From Blepharisma japonicum (Eukaryota; Ciliophora; Heterotrichea; Heterotrichida; Blepharismidae): 64,000 nt of DNA. Below the pieces are notes generated by a model. That model saw nothing but the letters and a program-made list of their open reading frames with translations. It did not search any database and was not told the origin of the DNA. The translations under genes and the position numbers were made by a program. Positions 1 through 9,966 of the stretch are shown here, one piece after another (the stretch's first letter is position 1; each line of letters opens with the position of its first letter). The DNA lies in assembly GCA_949751835.1 (NCBI GenBank), contig CATKHK010000121.1:1-64000 (forward strand). The letters are read 5' to 3'.

Positions 1-1695
1 CATTTCATTATTTCCACTTTCCATAGCTGTATTCAAAGGATACACACTTCTTTCCCCAAGTTTATTCATATAAGTAACAATTTTATTCTCACTGCAAAGT
101 ATCAGTTCTGTTTTATCTTGGAAATTCCCCTGGACTACTTTATTGCTTAATCTAAATAAAATAACATGAGGAGTATTAAGTCATATTTTAACAAAAATCA
201 AAGGCTGAGCAGCGTCTAGTTTTTTATTTGGCTCATCTTTTGATAAATGCTTCCTAAAGTGTTGTAATAAAGTAAGCTTTTTCTTCAACTCGTCAGGATA
301 TTGTTTAATTCTATACATCGACATTTCCTCATCCATTGAGTGTCCAGTCCTATGTATATATTGGAAAAATGTTCCAGCAGGATCTGCTATAATTTTAGTA
401 GAATCATTGAAAAACACCCCTACACAAGAGTTCGAAAGCAAGTATCCTAGCCCGAATTTGCTTGAATGATCAATTCAGCTTTTAACCCAAACTTGTGGGC
501 CTTCTCCATTATCAGGCGGCACATATGAAGAGTAACAGGCTGCCTTTTTTGAAGTATTTCCTGATGCACCTAAGTCTGGCGCTCTTTCTCGAGAGCTTCC
601 TCTTGAGCCAGCTCTGGCAGCAACTACTCCTTCTGTTGAGGTTGTTCTTCCATTTTCAGTATCTGTAGGAGTTAATGATGAAGCTCTGGCTATTTTCGGT
701 TGATTTTTTTCAGCTTCTAGTCTTCCTCTTATAGTTTGGGTCGGTAACTCGTATTGCTTTATATAACTTGATGAAAGTGGGACAGCCAATGTCCCAGCCT
801 GCATTAATTTTGGTATGACATTTTTTGTGAAAAATGACTGTTGAAGAACCTGATCCAGTGTAGGTCTCATAGATGGATCATTAGTCAGCATAGTCGATAT
901 TAAGGACTTTGCTTCCTCAGAGACTGGAACATGGTCAGGAAAAGTATAAGCGTTCATTTTAATTCTTCGGTATGTAGTTTTTACATCAGAAGTCTCAAAA
1001 GGTGGCTTCCCAACTAGCAAAGTATATGCAAGGACTCCTAAACTCCACACGTCTACTTCATAACTATGACCTTGTTTTCCATCTAAAACCTCTGGCGCAA
1101 TATAATTAGGAGTTCCACATATAGTCCTTTTTCTTTCTCCATCAAACTCCAGCTTAGTAGCTAAGCCATAGTCCCCTAGTTTTAGTTCCATTTTGTCAGT
1201 TAAAAACAAATTCCCAAGCTTTATATCACGATGGATGACTCTATGCTCATGGAGGTATTTCAATGCTGCGATAGTTTGGGACAAATAGCATTGTGCTTCA
1301 ATTTCTGTTAGGCGCTTACGACGGCGTAGAAGTTCATTAAGAGTTTGGTTTGAACAAAGCTCAAGTAAGATATAAACGTTTTCATCGTCTTCAAAAAAAT
1401 GCTCAAAGCGGACTATATTGGTGTGATGGAGGGAGCGATGAATTTTTATCTCGCTCATCAATTTTTGCCTTGCACGAGCTTTTGAAAGTGAAGCTTTAGG
1501 AATGACTTTGGCTGCGAAAACTTGTTTGGTATCGGGTGATAAAAACTCATAAACCTTAGCAAACCCCCCTTTTCCAAGGAATCGACCTTTGGTGTATGAT
1601 TTTATGGCAATATCTCCGTTTACTTTGACAATACGCTCTTCAATAATTTGATTTTCTTGAGTATCCTGAGAGACTTGATGGATTCGTGAGCTCAT
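1..1695 (-). CDS. PLK: Polo-like kinase, 3' end beyond the window
   Basis: Mitotic serine/threonine kinase of the polo family, acting at spindle poles and in cytokinesis. The kinase domain spans roughly residues 35-290: glycine loop GKGGFAKVY, catalytic HRDIKLGN, DYG in place of the usual DFG, and an activation loop containing TICGTPNYIAPE. A low-complexity linker follows, then polo box 1 (VGVFFNDSTKIIADPAG, then FFQYIHRTG) and the start of polo box 2 (FQDKTELILCSENKIVTYMN). TGA at 475-477 and at 181-183 falls where the family has Trp (WVKS-W-IDHS and VKI-W-LNTPHV), so both are read as Trp and the gene is one continuous frame. The start at 1695 is the first ATG before the kinase domain. The frame is still open at base 1. 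It is divergent from the thioesterase at 2059. Identity is very sure. Confidence 0.96.
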
Positions 1696-2058
1696 CTGAT
1701 TTAAATGTATGAAATATGGATAAAAAATGAGTCGTGATTATATTTTGATAGGAAAATTAATGCAATAAGACTCGTTTTAAGATAAGTTAAGCATATTGTA
1801 TTATTAGGAATGAGAATTTTTTATTAAATCTTTTAATTTAATAACTTAATCAATTTGTTTTTAAATCAAAATTTTATGGCTGCTTCTTAAATTGATTAAA
1901 CTATAAATAGTTATGCTTTAATGATTGGTAGCAATGTATTTTTTAATTTAATTTTATACATATAGTAAAGTAACAGACTTTTAAGCATTATGCCTCAAAT
2001 TACTTATATGTTTGCTATGAATAAAAATAAAAATATCATAAAATATGATTATAAATAA
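1696..2058. promoter_or_regulatory. Divergent intergenic region between PLK and thioesterase copy 1
   Basis: AT-rich spacer between two divergent start codons. It is repeated at 3194-3610 by the local duplication. Most of it has drifted, but TGCTTTAATGATTGGTAGCA (1914-1933) is identical in the second copy at 3410-3429. That block contains ATTGG, the inverted CCAAT core, and is the best candidate for a conserved promoter element here. Function is inferred only from its retention. Confidence 0.4.
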
Positions 2059-2499
2059 ATGGAGAGAAAAGCTTTAGAAGTTTTTCACAGATATTTGAGG
2101 CTGGCCCATGAAAAGCCATCATTTGATCAAACGTACTGGAAATATTTTGAATATATTAAAGTATCCCCACAAGGACATTTATTTTTTTCTCTACAAGTTT
2201 CACAAGAACTTTGTGATTACAATGGATTTCTCCATGCAAGTGCTTTAACAACTGTATTGGATTCAGCAACTTGCATTACTCTATGAACGAAGCTTGAACC
2301 ACCTAAATTAACTCTTACATCTACATTAAATGTAAACTTTACCGGAAGTTCAAAAGTAGGGGATAAAATATTAATTGAATCTAATTGCACTGGAATAAGC
2401 CATAATGTTGGACATACTTATGCACAAGCATTTCTAAACGGCGCAATAATTGGAACAGCGCTTAATAGTACCAGTATTTTAAACAGAGTAATATCTTAA
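2059..2499 (+). CDS. Hotdog-fold thioesterase, PaaI/ACOT13-like, copy 1
   Basis: A 146-residue protein of the hotdog-fold acyl-CoA thioesterase type, which hydrolyses acyl-CoA to the free acid. Visible family features are the asparagine before the substrate loop, a loop reading NGFLHASALTTVLDSAT, the catalytic-type aspartate in VLD, and a C-terminal beta stretch (KVGDKILIES...). TGA at 2284-2286 is read as Trp; without it the protein would stop in mid-fold. The HG(G) loop reads H-A-S here but H-A-G in the second copy, so copy 1 may be altered in activity. The two copies have the same length and are tandem duplicates. No mitochondrial signal is evident. Confidence 0.82.
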
Positions 2500-2871
2500 A
2501 TTAAAAAGTATTTTCTATATATTAATTAGTATTAAATTTCTCGCGAATTTTCTAATATTTGGAAAAATTAACATAATTTTCAAATCAAAATTTAAGTTAA
2601 GTGAATAATAAAAATTAGCAGAAAAGATTAATACAAATTTCTTAAAAATAGATTATTTAATAAATGCACAAATTTATCTAAGCGTAAAATTTTCATTCCC
2701 TTAATCAAATTACAGATCTTATCAGGTCTCTTCTCCAATTTAAGATGAGGTGTTAGACTTCACATTAAAGCAGCCTTCTGAACCATCCAATAGTCGATCC
2801 TATGTCAAGATCAAAAAAGACAGTATATGAGAAAATAAAATATATTTAATTTTTATTTATAATAAATAGTA
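2500..2871. other. Spacer upstream of the duplicated block
   Basis: Non-coding spacer between thioesterase copy 1 and the duplicated kinase fragment. Bases 2695-2830 are less AT-rich than their surroundings and hold interrupted short frames on the + strand (for example LHIKAAFWTIQ, with TGA as Trp), but no continuous protein and no recognisable RNA. Confidence 0.4.
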
Positions 2872-3193
2872 ATAAACGCTTTCATCGTCTTCAAAAAATG
2901 CTCAAAGCCAACTATGTTGGTGTGATGGAAGGAGCGATGAATTTTTATCTTGCTCATCAATTTTTGCCTTGCACGAGCTTTTGAAAGGGAAGCTTTAGGA
3001 ATGACTTTGGCTACGAAAACTTGTTTGATATCAAGTGATAAAAACTCGTAAGCATTAGCAAACCCCCCTTTTCCAAGGAATCGGCCTTTGGTGTATGATT
3101 TTACGGCAATATCTTCATTTACTTTGACAATACGCTCTTCAATAATTTGATTTTTTGAGTATCCTGAGAGACTAGATGGGTTCGTGAGCTCAT
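2872..3193 (-). pseudogene. Truncated duplicate of the PLK 5' end
   Basis: This stretch is closely similar to 1371-1695, the first ~108 codons of the polo-like kinase, and ends at an equivalent ATG (3191-3193). It covers the N-terminus, glycine loop and the first kinase strands only. Homology stops abruptly near 2872. Relative to the parent, an A run is one base shorter near 2897 and one base is missing near 3153, so the frame is broken twice. It was copied together with the divergent promoter and the thioesterase, and is best read as a passive passenger of that duplication. It is not expected to make kinase. Confidence 0.88.
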
Positions 3194-3610
3194 CTGATTT
3201 AAATGTATGAAATATGGATAAAAAAATGAACCGTGATTATATTTTGATAGGAAAATTAATGCAATAAGGCTCGTTTTGAGATAAGTTAAGCATATTGTGT
3301 TATTACGAATGAGAATTTTTTATTAAATTTTTTAATTTAAGAATATAATTTATTTTTTTTAAATCAGAATTTATGGCTGTTTCTTTAATTATTTAAACTA
3401 TAATAATTATGCTTTAATGATTGGTAGCAAAGTAATTTTTAATTACTTTTATAAATATAATAAAGTAGCAGACTTCTAAGAATTGTGCCTTAAGTCCCTG
3501 ATATATCTTTTATGAATAATATGCCAGTTCCTGTTTACGATGAAAGAAATATAACTGCTATCAACCTAATTTTGCGTATAAAAATCAAAAAAAAATTTAT
3601 TATAAATAAT
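3194..3610. promoter_or_regulatory. Duplicated divergent promoter region
   Basis: Second copy of the PLK/thioesterase spacer. It has drifted, but keeps the 20-base block at 3410-3429 exactly. It is somewhat longer than the first copy because of an extra AT-rich stretch just before the thioesterase start. Confidence 0.4.
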
Positions 3611-4051
3611 ATGGAAAGAAAAGCTTTAGAAGTTTTTCAAAGATATTTGAGATTAGCCACGGAAAAACCATCATTTGATCAAACGTACTGGAAATATTTT
3701 GAATATGTTAAAGTATCCCCACAAGGTCATTTATTTTTTTCTTTACAAGTTTCACAAGAAATTTGCGATTACAATGGATTTCTCCATGCAGGGGCTTTAA
3801 CAACTGTATTGGATGCAGCGACTGGAATGAGTGTATGAATGAAGCTTGAAGAAGCTAATTTAATTCTAGCAGCTACACTAAATGTAAACTTTATAGGGAG
3901 CCCAAAAATAGGAGATAAAATATTAATTGAATCTAAATGCAATGGAATAAGCCATAATATTGGGCATGCTTATGCAGAAGCATTTCTAAACGGTGCAATA
4001 ATTGGCACAGCGTTTAATAATATCAGTATTTTAAAAAGAATAATACCTTAG
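3611..4051 (+). CDS. Hotdog-fold thioesterase, PaaI/ACOT13-like, copy 2
   Basis: A 146-residue paralogue of the protein at 2059 with the same length and domain plan. The active-site loop reads NGFLHAGALTTVLDAAT, closer to the canonical HGG loop of PaaI/ACOT13 thioesterases than copy 1. TGA at 3836-3838 is Trp at the same place as in copy 1. The frame is open 99 bases further upstream, but the start at 3611 matches copy 1 (MERKALEVF) and is preferred. Differences between the copies are mostly conservative, suggesting both are still under selection. The role as an acyl-CoA thioesterase is a fold-level inference. Confidence 0.84.
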
Positions 4052-4244
4052 AATTCAAAATATTTTCTAGTATATTAGTAAATTTCTTGCTAAATTCTCA
4101 TAACTTCTAAAATTATTATTTATTTTCAAGGCAAAATTGGAAATCAAGTTAATAATGAAAATTAAGCAGAAAAGATTAAAGAAAATTTCTTAAAAATAGA
4201 TTATTTAATAAATACACAAATTTATCTAAGTAATCATCCTTAAT

Positions 4245-4487
4245 TTAATGAGGATTTGCTGGTAGAATGTAGTGAAGAGTGACTCTATAGGTCAGATAAA
4301 GTGCAAGTATCCATCTTCCTCCGATCAAAGTATATTGTCCTCTTTTATTGTTCTTAAACATTCTTGGTGTATCATGAGGATCAAATCTCCATCTGTTTAA
4401 TCTATAGAAAAACAGTCTTTTATTTGATAGCTCTTGAGTCTGCTGATCTCTATAAAACTTAAAGAGTTTTTTGCTCTGGCTCTCCAT
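4245..4487 (-). CDS. Small single-span protein, possibly mitochondrial
   Basis: An 80-residue basic protein. An N-terminal charged stretch is followed by RWRFDPHDTPRMF and one likely membrane segment near residues 55-75 (GGRWILALYLTYRVTLHYIL). Size, basic character and aromatic-rich single span resemble accessory subunits of mitochondrial respiratory complexes, but no family is recognised. It contains no TGA codons. Its ATG is only 9 bp from the divergent ATG of the RAP protein at 4497, which argues that both starts are real or that the two genes share a minimal promoter. Confidence 0.6.
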   Translation of the reverse strand: MESQSKKLFKFYRDQQTQELSNKRLFFYRLNRWRFDPHDTPRMFKNNKRGQYTLIGGRWILALYLTYRVTLHYILPANPH

Positions 4488-4496
4488 ATTATTATA

Positions 4497-5705
4497 ATGA
4501 AATCAGCTATATCTGAATTTCTTAGTCACAGAAGATCATGACCAATAACCATAAATTGATGTAGAAATTTATGCAAACAAATTAACGTAAATGACATAAA
4601 ACCTGATGAATTTGCTTATTTAGCTGATAAAATAGGAGATATTTATAGGAAGCTTGGATATAAAGATTATATATGGAAAGAACAAATTACAGGGAAAATC
4701 AGAGAAAGAGGCTTTATTGATACTTTTGATTTAAAGGATAGGGTTAATGTTTGAAAAGGAGCTATTTTTATAGGTGAAGATAATGAAACAATAGATTTTT
4801 TGAGGCAAAAATTGGTAGATAAAATTATTGATAATAATAAAGAAAAAGCATCCATAGCTATCGTTACAAGGATCTTGGACTGTATGCATGAGACTAATTA
4901 TAAAGACATACAAATTATTGAATTTATTGAAAATTTGCTAAAATCACCTGATTCTTTCAATGGAAAAATAACTGGAAATTGTATAGGCACTCTTCTTAGT
5001 ACCTATGGAAAACTAAGAGTTGATCACACAAATATGTACCAAATAATCATTGAAATTTTGTCATCAAAGTACTCTCTTTATTCCCATGACCTTAAGACCT
5101 CAATTGCCCATTCTTTAGCGATTAATGGGATCACAGATGAAAATTTGTGAACAAATGTTATTTTTAAAGAACTTTTAAAAATAAATCATAGGGCTCTTAG
5201 CACTTGAAAATTGTCTGAAATTCACCATACATTAATAATCCTTGAGCTGTTGCATCCATTTTTTAAAGAAACTCGGCTTTACAATTCAGGCAAATATAAA
5301 AACATGAAGAAAAAAACACAGGAAGCTTGGGATCGAATTTTCAGAGAAAAATACAGAAAAGACTATAGGAATAAAGAAGGGTATTGCACTTTATGATTGC
5401 ATTCAAAGCTGCATAAGGATGTGTACAATACCTTTAAAAGATTGAGAATAAGATTGATGCCTGAATTTCAGACAGAGTATCCTTATACATTAGATGTCGA
5501 TTTATTATACCCACCAAATACAGTTATTGAAATCCAAGGACCTTATCACTATATTAAGCCTAACTACGAGCTCTGTGGAAAAACAGTCATAAAAACCCAG
5601 CTTTTAGAAAAACTAGGATACAGAGTTATAAATATTCCACATTTCAAATGGGATACCTTACAAAATGACCAAAAATCAGATTATTTATTGAGTCTTCTTA
5701 AATAA
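4497..5705 (+). CDS. RAP-domain protein, putative organellar RNA-binding
   Basis: A 402-residue protein ending in a RAP domain (residues ~315-400). The diagnostic pattern is DVDLLYPPNTVIEIQGPYHY, then KTQLLEKLGYRVINIPHFKW. RAP proteins bind RNA and mostly act in mitochondrial or plastid RNA processing or translation; the preceding region is helical, as expected for such repeats. Several TGA codons (4539, 4557, 4752, 5148, 5205, 5394) are read as Trp and join what would otherwise be separate short frames. The start at 4497 gives an unbroken frame. Its stop lies 1 bp from the stop of the convergent gene at 5707. Confidence 0.82.
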
Positions 5706-5706
5706 T

Positions 5707-6927
5707 TTATTTATACCTCAGTCTTGTATTCGCAAATTTCTCCATTTCTTTGGCTTGCTCTTTTTCTTCATCTACAATTGGCCAGGACAATCTTAAATAC
5801 TCAGGGCTTTGTGCATAAAAATGCTTTGGATCACTGATCATCTGCTCAGCGACTTTCCACTTCATCTGTTCAGTATAATTCAATTTTTGACCACTATACA
5901 CAAAAACTTCGCCTTCTTCCTTGTCCATTTTTATGTACTCTTGTGGTCTATTAAATGCATTTACGTCACTTTGTTCTTTGATTTTTTCCTTATTCACTTG
6001 GCCGAAATTTTTAGGCCCGTCTTCTTCTCTCTTATGCATAAATTCTTCAAACTGCTGGTTATTCATATCTAATGGAGCTTTTAGCTTGGTTTTTACCCTC
6101 TTAGGAGACTTCATCCTGGATTTTGACTCATTTGGGCTTTTACCTGAAGTGTTAATTGTATTCTCAAAAGTGCTGTTTTGCATTTGCTGGGTTAATTCTT
6201 GCATTCTTACCTTTCTTTTAGGTGGAAGACCATATATATCTTCATCAGTCAAGGCGTCTCCATATTTTCTTTCTAATAAATTCAAGTTTTCCAACATAGG
6301 GCATAAATGAAAATCCCTTACAAATTTTAATCTGTCGCATCTTCTAATATTCATAATTTTATTAAGAGTATCCATGAGCTCTTCGCTAACTTTGGATTTG
6401 ATATAAATGTCAGGGTTAAGTAAAGTTTTGACCAAATTTTCTCGGAGTTTTATTCTTTTTAAGTCTGGGCCGAAATTTATATAAAGTCTTTCATCAAATT
6501 TTACTTCAGAATTCATAAGATATTTCAAAGTTTCTGTATTTGCTTGTGTTCTTGCTAGTTCTTCAGCCATTTTATCAATACAACCACCTCCTAGTCCTTC
6601 AAGTACATATAACCGACAATCCATATCAATAATCACAAATCCAGTGATCAAGTCAAAATAAGGGTCATTTATTTCTTCAGGTCTTAATGTTCGTGATGCT
6701 AGAGAAGATCGAGAAATTGGCTCTAAGCCTAAACGATGACATGATAAAGATTCTTGGACTTGTTGAATATGCTGTACATGCTCTGGACATTGGTATGGTA
6801 AAATTATAACAATTCTTCTGTATAGTCCTGGAGGAATTTTAGGCTTTTCTGGCTCTTTTATTTCAGGCTCTGGGGGTGGAGTGGGCTGTTTGTGCTGCTG
6901 CTGTTGTTGTCTTCGTCTAGCTGCCAT
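5707..6927 (-). CDS. Conserved ciliary-type protein, possibly CFAP92/DUF4550-like
   Basis: A 406-residue soluble protein. It starts with a Gln/Pro-rich tail (residues 5-35), then a folded region around FDLITGFVIIDMDCRLYVLE (residues ~92-112) and a second block rich in basic residues near 190-240. The C-terminus is charged and ends near LRLSWPIVDEEK. The strand pattern around FVIIDMDCRLYVLEGL reminds me of the DUF4550 region of KIAA1257/CFAP92, a cilium-associated protein; I recall this from memory and am not sure. It lies tail to tail with the RAP gene, and head to tail 19 bp from the stop of the next minus-strand gene. Confidence 0.55.
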   Translation of the reverse strand: MAARRRQQQQQHKQPTPPPEPEIKEPEKPKIPPGLYRRIVIILPYQCPEHVQHIQQVQESLSCHRLGLEPISRSSLASRTLRPEEINDPYFDLITGFVIIDMDCRLYVLEGLGGGCIDKMAEELARTQANTETLKYLMNSEVKFDERLYINFGPDLKRIKLRENLVKTLLNPDIYIKSKVSEELMDTLNKIMNIRRCDRLKFVRDFHLCPMLENLNLLERKYGDALTDEDIYGLPPKRKVRMQELTQQMQNSTFENTINTSGKSPNESKSRMKSPKRVKTKLKAPLDMNNQQFEEFMHKREEDGPKNFGQVNKEKIKEQSDVNAFNRPQEYIKMDKEEGEVFVYSGQKLNYTEQMKWKVAEQMISDPKHFYAQSPEYLRLSWPIVDEEKEQAKEMEKFANTRLRYK

Positions 6928-6946
6928 TTTAAAAGATTTTTATTAT

Positions 6947-8008
6947 TTATAAATTTTTTGACCTTGAGATGAGCTCGTCTAAGTTACAGCCGGATTTAAA
7001 TGAAATGTTTATTTGGGAGTTGGAGATGTTATTATGCGAAAAATATTGATTTGGATCATACTTTAAATCAGAAAACCCTCGCTTGTGCGGAAAATTTTCA
7101 AAGCTTAAAAAGGAAGATTCAGAACTTTGAGGTTTGCTGCTTTGAGAATATTTTATGTTCTCTTTTGCATAGCACAATGACTTAGCTGGTTTTGGAGCTG
7201 GATGAATAATTGGTTTAAAGGTACACTCAACCATGGAATTTTCTTCTTTCGCTTTAACTTTTGCTTCAATTTTTTTTCTTTTTTGGTCTTCTCATAGCTT
7301 ACTACGTTCAGCTGCTGATAAATCCAATAAACTTTTTCGTCGCCTTTTATCTTTTCCTCTTTTAATTTCATACTTAATAGGAGAAAGTTCAGGACTTTCA
7401 TGCCCAGCTGTTGCTTCTGTATTTAATAATTTTTTTTCATTTTCTTGGTCTTTTATATCAAATTTTACTACAAATTCTTCTTTTGGTTTTACTCTTACAT
7501 TGATTTTCTGTTCTTTTTCAGCAGTTACAACGGATTTTCTCAATATTTCAGATTTTATTTTATCTTTAAATTCCACTGATGATTTTGCTCTATTAATTGC
7601 TTTGCTGATATTATTTGTTTTTCTTTGAGGCTTTTGTTCTTTTACTTCAAAATTTTCTATGTTTTCGTGCTTTGTGTCTTTTTCTTTTATAAAATCAGCT
7701 AATAGCTCATGATATCTTAAATCAGCTTTTTTGGCAAGCTCTTTTGATTTATTTGAAATTTTGGGCTTTTCTTGTAGTTCTTGCAATAGTTCTTGTTCTC
7801 TTTTTTTACGTAGATCATCAAGCCGTTTTTGAGCCCCAACTTGTTTTTGAAGTAATTTATCTTCAATCCTGAAGCTGGCACTTCTGCTTATTTGTCCATA
7901 ATTTACTAAAGAAAATCTTGAATCCTCTTGTAACGTTGGTGTGCACTCTTGACAACTATCAAATGATGCAATAGCTTGATATCTTTTTGATTCCAAAGAA
8001 TCGTTCAT
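6947..8008 (-). CDS. Charged coiled-coil protein, hypothetical
   Basis: A 353-residue lysine/glutamate-rich protein. Helical heptad-like stretches occupy residues ~55-180 (LLQKQVGAQKRLDDLRKKRE and following). A Trp encoded by TGA at 7292-7294 joins the N-terminal part to a C-terminal part carrying CTFKPIIHP. Short F-x-P-x-I motifs of this kind are common in microtubule- or cilium-associated proteins, so a cytoskeletal role is plausible but not shown. Same strand as the gene at 5707, with 19 bp between. It is divergent from the centrin-like gene. Confidence 0.65.
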
Positions 8009-8348
8009 TCTTATTATTTAAATATGGAATGCTAAACTTTATGAAGCTGATAGTTTTCGTTTATTTATTTAAAATTAATGAGATAATTTATTTTTAATTA
8101 ATGAGATAATTTATTTTTATATATAATGCCTTTGACGATAACCAAAATAGTCTTCAGCTCTTTCAAAACCATTTAATAGAGGATATTTAGATTTTTAATA
8201 TTGAACATAAAATTAAAGACTCAATTCTTGACATAATATTAAAAGTAATACAATACTCATACACCTCTTTTTTCAAGCTTCATCCTAAAATTTATATTTA
8301 AATTCATAAACCTATCCTTTACGACTCTCCATAACGAATATATAATAA
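8009..8348. promoter_or_regulatory. Divergent spacer with a short tandem repeat
   Basis: AT-rich intergenic region between two divergent genes. Two adjacent copies of a ~23 bp unit containing ATTAATGAGATAATTTATTT lie near 8075-8120. No other motif can be supported. Confidence 0.35.
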
Positions 8349-8861
8349 ATGGCCCGTAGACAAGCACCAGCACCTAAAACTCCTAAAAATGAGCCAGACC
8401 TCGCTAAATGCCCTGACTTCACTGCCCAGGATGTCGCAGAAATCAAAGAAGCTTTCGATATCTTTGACCATTCAGGCAAAGGCAATATAAATCTCTTTGA
8501 CATGATTGGATATCTCGAAACCTTAAAAGTCAACGAAAAATACCCAACTGTTTATGCGCTGATTGAAAGACTGCAAAACAAGTTCCCTAAAGGTATTTCA
8601 TTTAAAGAATTTGTTGAGTATATTCAATACTCCCTTGGTGATGGCGAAACTGGGGAAGGACTTACAAGAATGTTCGAATTGCTCGATGTGGAGGATAAAA
8701 AATACCTGGACAAAGCCAGATTCCATTCCATTGCAAGGGAAATCGGAGAGCATATTCCAGATGAGGAGCTTGAAGAAATTATTACTGACTATTATGAATG
8801 TCCTAATGGGAAAGTCGACGTGGATGCATTTTATAAGTTCATGATTAAATCCACCTTTTAA
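8349..8861 (+). CDS. Centrin-like EF-hand protein
   Basis: A 170-residue acidic EF-hand protein. A short basic/Pro-rich N-terminus leads into EF-hand 1 (residues ~37-65, IFDHSGKGNINLFD). The helix pairs then follow the centrin layout, ending in EELEEIITDYYE and FYKFMIKSTF, close to the centrin C-terminus. Only the first loop looks able to bind calcium; the others have lost acidic positions (LDVEDKKYLDKARF, YECPNGKVDVDAF). Centrins and spasmins build basal bodies and contractile fibres, and contractile filament proteins matter in heterotrichs. The family is sure at EF-hand level, less so at centrin level. Confidence 0.78.
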   Translation: MARRQAPAPKTPKNEPDLAKCPDFTAQDVAEIKEAFDIFDHSGKGNINLFDMIGYLETLKVNEKYPTVYALIERLQNKFPKGISFKEFVEYIQYSLGDGETGEGLTRMFELLDVEDKKYLDKARFHSIAREIGEHIPDEELEEIITDYYECPNGKVDVDAFYKFMIKSTF

Positions 8862-9047
8862 GTTAATCAATCAGCAGTTAAATTTAGTGTTTTCATATAA
8901 ATTGAGAAAATTTTGAGAAATTAAATGATAAACAAATAAACAATCAGATTCAGTTAATGGATAATCTGGAAAAAATTTAATAATTAATATAGCAAAGAAA
9001 ATTAGTAATCACAATTATAAATGAATAATAAAATATTAATCTCTATA

Positions 9048-9869
9048 TTAAAGAAATTTTTTGCTTTCTCTTTCTTGGTTAATTTCCATAAGTAGCCACT
9101 CATCAACACCCCAAACATAAGTCCAAAATTCTCTAAAATTGCCAGATTGGTCTTTCAAAATTTTTCCAGATTGAATATTTACAGTCACATCTTTTACATT
9201 GGCATCAATAAAAACTGTAAATTTCATTTTTGCTACTTCTAATTTTACAAACTTTATTTTATTTATCACAATTTCGCTGACTAAATTTCTTTCATTTCTA
9301 TATTTCATCCCTATTAATATATCTCTTCACTTAATAAACAGATCTTTCGTTAGTTTTCTTTCAATAAAATCTAAATCTTGTGTAGACCATGCTTTTTGTA
9401 AGGCAATAAATGATTTGTTTACGCTTGGAATAATTTCATTTTCTTTTCATATATTTTTATTAGAATTTTTTAATTTTTCGGAAATTTCTTTGTGCTTTTC
9501 GTCAACACTTTTTTTTTCACTAGATCATTTGTGTTTTTCAGCACTTTTTTGTTTTTGTAGATCATAACAGCTATATGCGAAGACTAAGATATAAATAAAA
9601 ATAATGAGAGGGTGAAATAAATCATCTACTAATTTTTGGCAATTAGAGCAATTGGTTGAATTGTAAGAACGTGAATTGGAAGAAGATGAATTGGAAGAAC
9701 CTGAATCGTAAGAACTATAAACATAAGAACTATAATCGTAAGAACTTGAGTCGCTTCAAGAATAATCACTGATGCTATCATCTCCACCCCCTGCTCTTGA
9801 TTCCACAATTTGTAAATATGCTAAAAGTAAGAGAGTCCTCAAACAAATCTGATCAAATCTAAACATCAT
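9048..9869 (-). CDS. Secreted or membrane Tim44-domain protein, copy 1
   Basis: A 273-residue protein. Signal peptide at residues 1-27 (FRFDQICLRTLLLLAYLQ), then SRAGGG and a Ser/Tyr/Asp repeat tract, a likely membrane segment near residues 92-108, a charged helix, and a C-terminal Tim44-like domain (FIALQKAWSTQDLDFIERKL ... FREFWTYVWGVDEWLLMEIN). The order signal peptide, RAGGG, low-complexity, Tim44 domain is the one seen in bacterial Tim44-like membrane proteins, rather than in mitochondrial Tim44 itself. Several TGA codons are Trp, including the family-typical Trp before the last helix. Either of two adjacent ATGs (9867-9869 or 9864-9866) may start it. Confidence 0.68.
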
Positions 9870-9966
9870 ATTTATAGAATCTTCATATTAGTATGGGTAA
9901 AATAAATGGATATTTTAGAAATTATTAATTTAAAAGATAAGCAATAAAAATCTTAAATTTTCAAGT

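Noticed and set aside
2695-2830. Small RNA gene in the less AT-rich spacer
   Set aside because: No tRNA cloverleaf, no snRNA or SRP landmark could be seen on either strand.
9199-9567. Hydrophobic + strand frame opposite the Tim44-domain gene
   Set aside because: Phe/Ser/Leu-rich antisense shadow of an AT-rich gene; the minus-strand frame has domain motifs and a paralogue.
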